In this document: positions 62,383-64,000 of the stretch, in pieces | Layout: each line of letters begins with the position of its first letter | Numbering within the stretch: position 1 is the first letter of the stretch | Source of the DNA: Deltaproteobacteria bacterium | GTDB lineage: Bacteria > Desulfobacterota > Binatia > Binatales > Binataceae | NCBI GenBank assembly: GCA_021794015.1 | Contig: JAJYRQ010000006.1 | Coordinates: 1-64,000, forward strand | Direction: 5' to 3' | Length of the DNA: 64,000 nt | Translations under genes and position numbers: made by a program | The notes under the pieces: generated by a model | Told to the model about the DNA's origin: nothing | Database searches by the model: none | Seen by the model: only the letters and a program-made list of their open reading frames with translations

Positions 62383-63117
62383 GTGCAGTTGGCAGGCAGG
62401 ACAGCGTTGGTGACCGGAGCCGCGCGGCGCGTGGGCAAGGCGATCGCGCTCGCTCTGGCCCAGCGCGGCGCTCGGGTCGCCGTTCACTACGGAAACTCCC
62501 GCGCGCAGGCACAGGCGACGGTGGCCGAGATCGCGCAGGCCGGGGGCCAGGCGCTGGCCCTGCAGGCCAACCTTGAAAGCGTAGCCGAAATCAAAGGCCT
62601 GGTTGCCCGGGTTGTGGCCGCCTTCGGCACCATGGATATCCTGGTCAACTCGGCTTCGGTCTTCCGCCGCCGGCCCCTGGCCGAGGTCACCGAGCGCGAC
62701 TGGGATGAGCATCTCGACACCAACCTCAAGGCGCCGTTTTTTGCCGCGAAGTTTGCCGCCGAGCGGATGCGGGCGCAAGGGCAGGGCAAGATCGTCAACA
62801 TCGGGGACTGGGCGGGCATTCGCCCGTACCGAGATTATCTGCCTTACACCGTCTCGAAGGCGGGGCTCATCGGGCTTACCCGCGCCTTGGCCAAGGCGCT
62901 TGCGCCCGAGGTCCAAGTCAACTGCGTGGCGCTCGGGCCGGTGATGCCGCCCGAGGAGTACGGGCCGGAAGAGATAGCCAAGCTGGCGCGCGCCACGCTC
63001 ACCAAACGGCTGGGCTCTGCGGCTGACGTCGCGCAGGCGGTACTATTTTTCTGCGAGGGTACCGACTTCGCCACCGGCGCCACGCTCCTGCTCGACGGGG
63101 GGCGCCTGCTGGCGTAG
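62383..63117 (+). CDS. SDR reductase, pteridine reductase-like
   Basis: The product is a 244-residue short-chain dehydrogenase/reductase. The cofactor motif is TGAARRVGKAIA (11-22), where the RR pair favours NADPH. The active site has Y155 and K159 (PYTVSKAGL), and D142 (NIGDWAG) replaces the usual catalytic Ser, as in pteridine reductase PTR1 and FolM-like enzymes. It may therefore reduce dihydrobiopterin, dihydromonapterin or dihydrofolate. GTG start. It sits between lpxC and the queC-like gene, both co-directional. Confidence 0.85.
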   Translation: MQLAGRTALVTGAARRVGKAIALALAQRGARVAVHYGNSRAQAQATVAEIAQAGGQALALQANLESVAEIKGLVARVVAAFGTMDILVNSASVFRRRPLAEVTERDWDEHLDTNLKAPFFAAKFAAERMRAQGQGKIVNIGDWAGIRPYRDYLPYTVSKAGLIGLTRALAKALAPEVQVNCVALGPVMPPEEYGPEEIAKLARATLTKRLGSAADVAQAVLFFCEGTDFATGATLLLDGGRLLA

Positions 63118-63122
63118 CCGGC

Positions 63123-63821
63123 TTGCGGGCCAGTTCCGGCAAGCGCGCCGACGCCGTGGCATGCGCCAGCCTGGCGGTGCTGGCCAGCGGCGGCCTGGAC
63201 AGCGCGGTACTGCTCGGCGAGAGCGCGCTTAGCGGACGGCCCGTGGCGCCGATTTACGTGCGCGCCGGGCTTGTCTGGGAGCGCGACGAACTGCTGGCGC
63301 TGCGTCGTTTTGTCGCCGCACTGGGCCGTCCCGAGGTCCTCCCGCTGCGCGTGCTCGCGCTTCCGATGGCCGATCTTCTGGACGGGCACTGGAGCGTAAC
63401 TGGGCGCGCGGTGCCGGGTTGGAACGCGCCGCTGGCCTCCAACTATATTCCGGGGCGCAACCTAACGCTGCTGGCCAAGGCGAGCCTGCTTTGTGTGCAG
63501 AGCGGAATCACCGAGTTGGCGATGGCCCAGCTAAAAGCCAATCCCTTCCCCGACGCCCGGCCTCGCTTCTTACTCGCCTTCGAGCGCGCGCTTTTGGCCG
63601 CCACCGGCTTTCATCTGCGCCTGCTGACGCCTTATCGCAGCCTGGACAAGGCCGCCGTCATTCGGCGAGGACGCCATCTGCCGCTTGGCTTGACGCTCTC
63701 CTGCGCGCGCCCACGCGGGCTGGTCCACTGCGGTCGATGCACCAAGTGCGCCGAGCGCAGCCAGGCCTTCAAGAATGCGGGCGTTGCCGATCCAACGCGC
63801 TACCGTTGCCGCCTTCCCTAA
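63123..63821 (+). CDS. QueC-like 7-cyano-7-deazaguanine synthase
   Basis: The product is an ATP-PPi-loop enzyme of the QueC/ExsB family, 232 residues, which in queuosine synthesis turns carboxydeazaguanine into preQ0. It has SGGLDS at 22-27 and zinc-binding cysteines C194, C203, C206 and C209 (CGRCTKCAERSQAF). The TTG start lies 5 bp after the SDR stop. The N-terminal sequence SGGLDSAVLL... is typical, but the mid part (ASNYIPGRNLTLLAKAS) is more divergent, so a QueC-like paralogue is possible. Confidence 0.82.
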   Translation: MRASSGKRADAVACASLAVLASGGLDSAVLLGESALSGRPVAPIYVRAGLVWERDELLALRRFVAALGRPEVLPLRVLALPMADLLDGHWSVTGRAVPGWNAPLASNYIPGRNLTLLAKASLLCVQSGITELAMAQLKANPFPDARPRFLLAFERALLAATGFHLRLLTPYRSLDKAAVIRRGRHLPLGLTLSCARPRGLVHCGRCTKCAERSQAFKNAGVADPTRYRCRLP

Positions 63822-63899
63822 GCCGCCCATGAAGATGGACTGTCAAGGGTTTACTTTCGCGCGCCGGCCTTGCGCTGGCGGGCGCTGTCTTGCCCCGCT

Positions 63900-64000
63900 T
63901 ATTGGTAATTGCATATTGCAGTGACAGAGTCGTCCTGACGCCGCTCGTTTGGCGCGTGATTCTCGGGTGCAGCTGCCACGCGGAGAATCGTAACGTTTCG
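63900..64000 (-). repeat. ~101-bp dispersed element (copy 2, runs to window end)
   Basis: Reverse complement of the element at 20186-20286 with six differences in 101 positions. The stem differs at one base (GATTCTCCG against CCGAGAATC). It lies 78 bp after the queC-like gene and on the minus strand relative to copy 1; it may continue past the window. Confidence 0.8.

Overview
The window is GC-rich bacterial chromosome, about 64 kb and densely packed with genes. It comes from a diderm organism: it has LpxC, MurA, a GspC-like protein, an RND efflux tripartite set and an NtrY-type kinase. GTG and TTG starts are common, and ATGA/GTGA stop-start overlaps show tight operons. Gene content (DUF2333, GspC with PDZ, an EF-G2-like GTPase, DUF5678) and the dispersed intergenic repeats suggest a deltaproteobacterium-like or Binatota/Methylomirabilota-like lineage. 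That placement is inference; there is no rRNA here to settle it. No tRNA or rRNA gene was recognised.

Layout. 1-521: intergenic repeats. 522-7893: housekeeping genes (citrate synthase, DedA, SmpB, a DUF5678 protein, an alpha/beta hydrolase, CoaE, a glutathione transferase, and RF2 with its programmed frameshift). 8038-15728: a minus-strand efflux operon with one membrane-fusion lipoprotein and two different RND pumps (MdtABC-like). 16055-19713: a DapA-family lyase, then rpmE-prfA-prmC. 19714-20309: a 600-bp cluster of dispersed repeats. 20310-24334: murA-hisD-hisB-hisA. 24428-27662: a propeller-like lipoprotein divergent from sppA. 27706-32460: a minus-strand run (glycosyltransferase, glutaredoxin, CSD-like protein, glutamate-cysteine ligase, GspC, DUF2333).

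32800-37850: a complete, compact type II-C CRISPR-Cas locus. It has an array of eight identical 36-bp repeats, cas2, cas1, a 1016-residue Cas9 with all nuclease residues, and a divergent tracrRNA with a clear anti-repeat and a strong intrinsic terminator. 37861-38694: a dispersed repeat and a TA-flanked MITE. 38695-50872: a long co-directional catabolic block with a three-subunit molybdenum hydroxylase, an acyl-CoA ligase, an amidohydrolase, a zinc-type dehydrogenase and a complete branched-chain amino acid-type ABC importer. Together these look like uptake, CoA activation and oxidation of an unidentified organic acid. 50976-58818: glpK, valS, birA, an EF-G paralogue and a DUF2905 protein. 58825-63821: an NtrY-like kinase, then a response-regulator receiver domain fused directly to LpxC, then a pteridine-reductase-like SDR and a QueC-like enzyme.

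The most unusual item is the receiver-LpxC fusion at 61082-62347. It sits where NtrX would be expected, and every receiver and LpxC active-site residue is present. This suggests direct phospho-control of the committed step of lipid A synthesis. The complete II-C locus with candidate promoters inside its repeats, and a roughly 101-bp element found in inverted copies at 20186-20286 and 63900-64000, are the next most notable.
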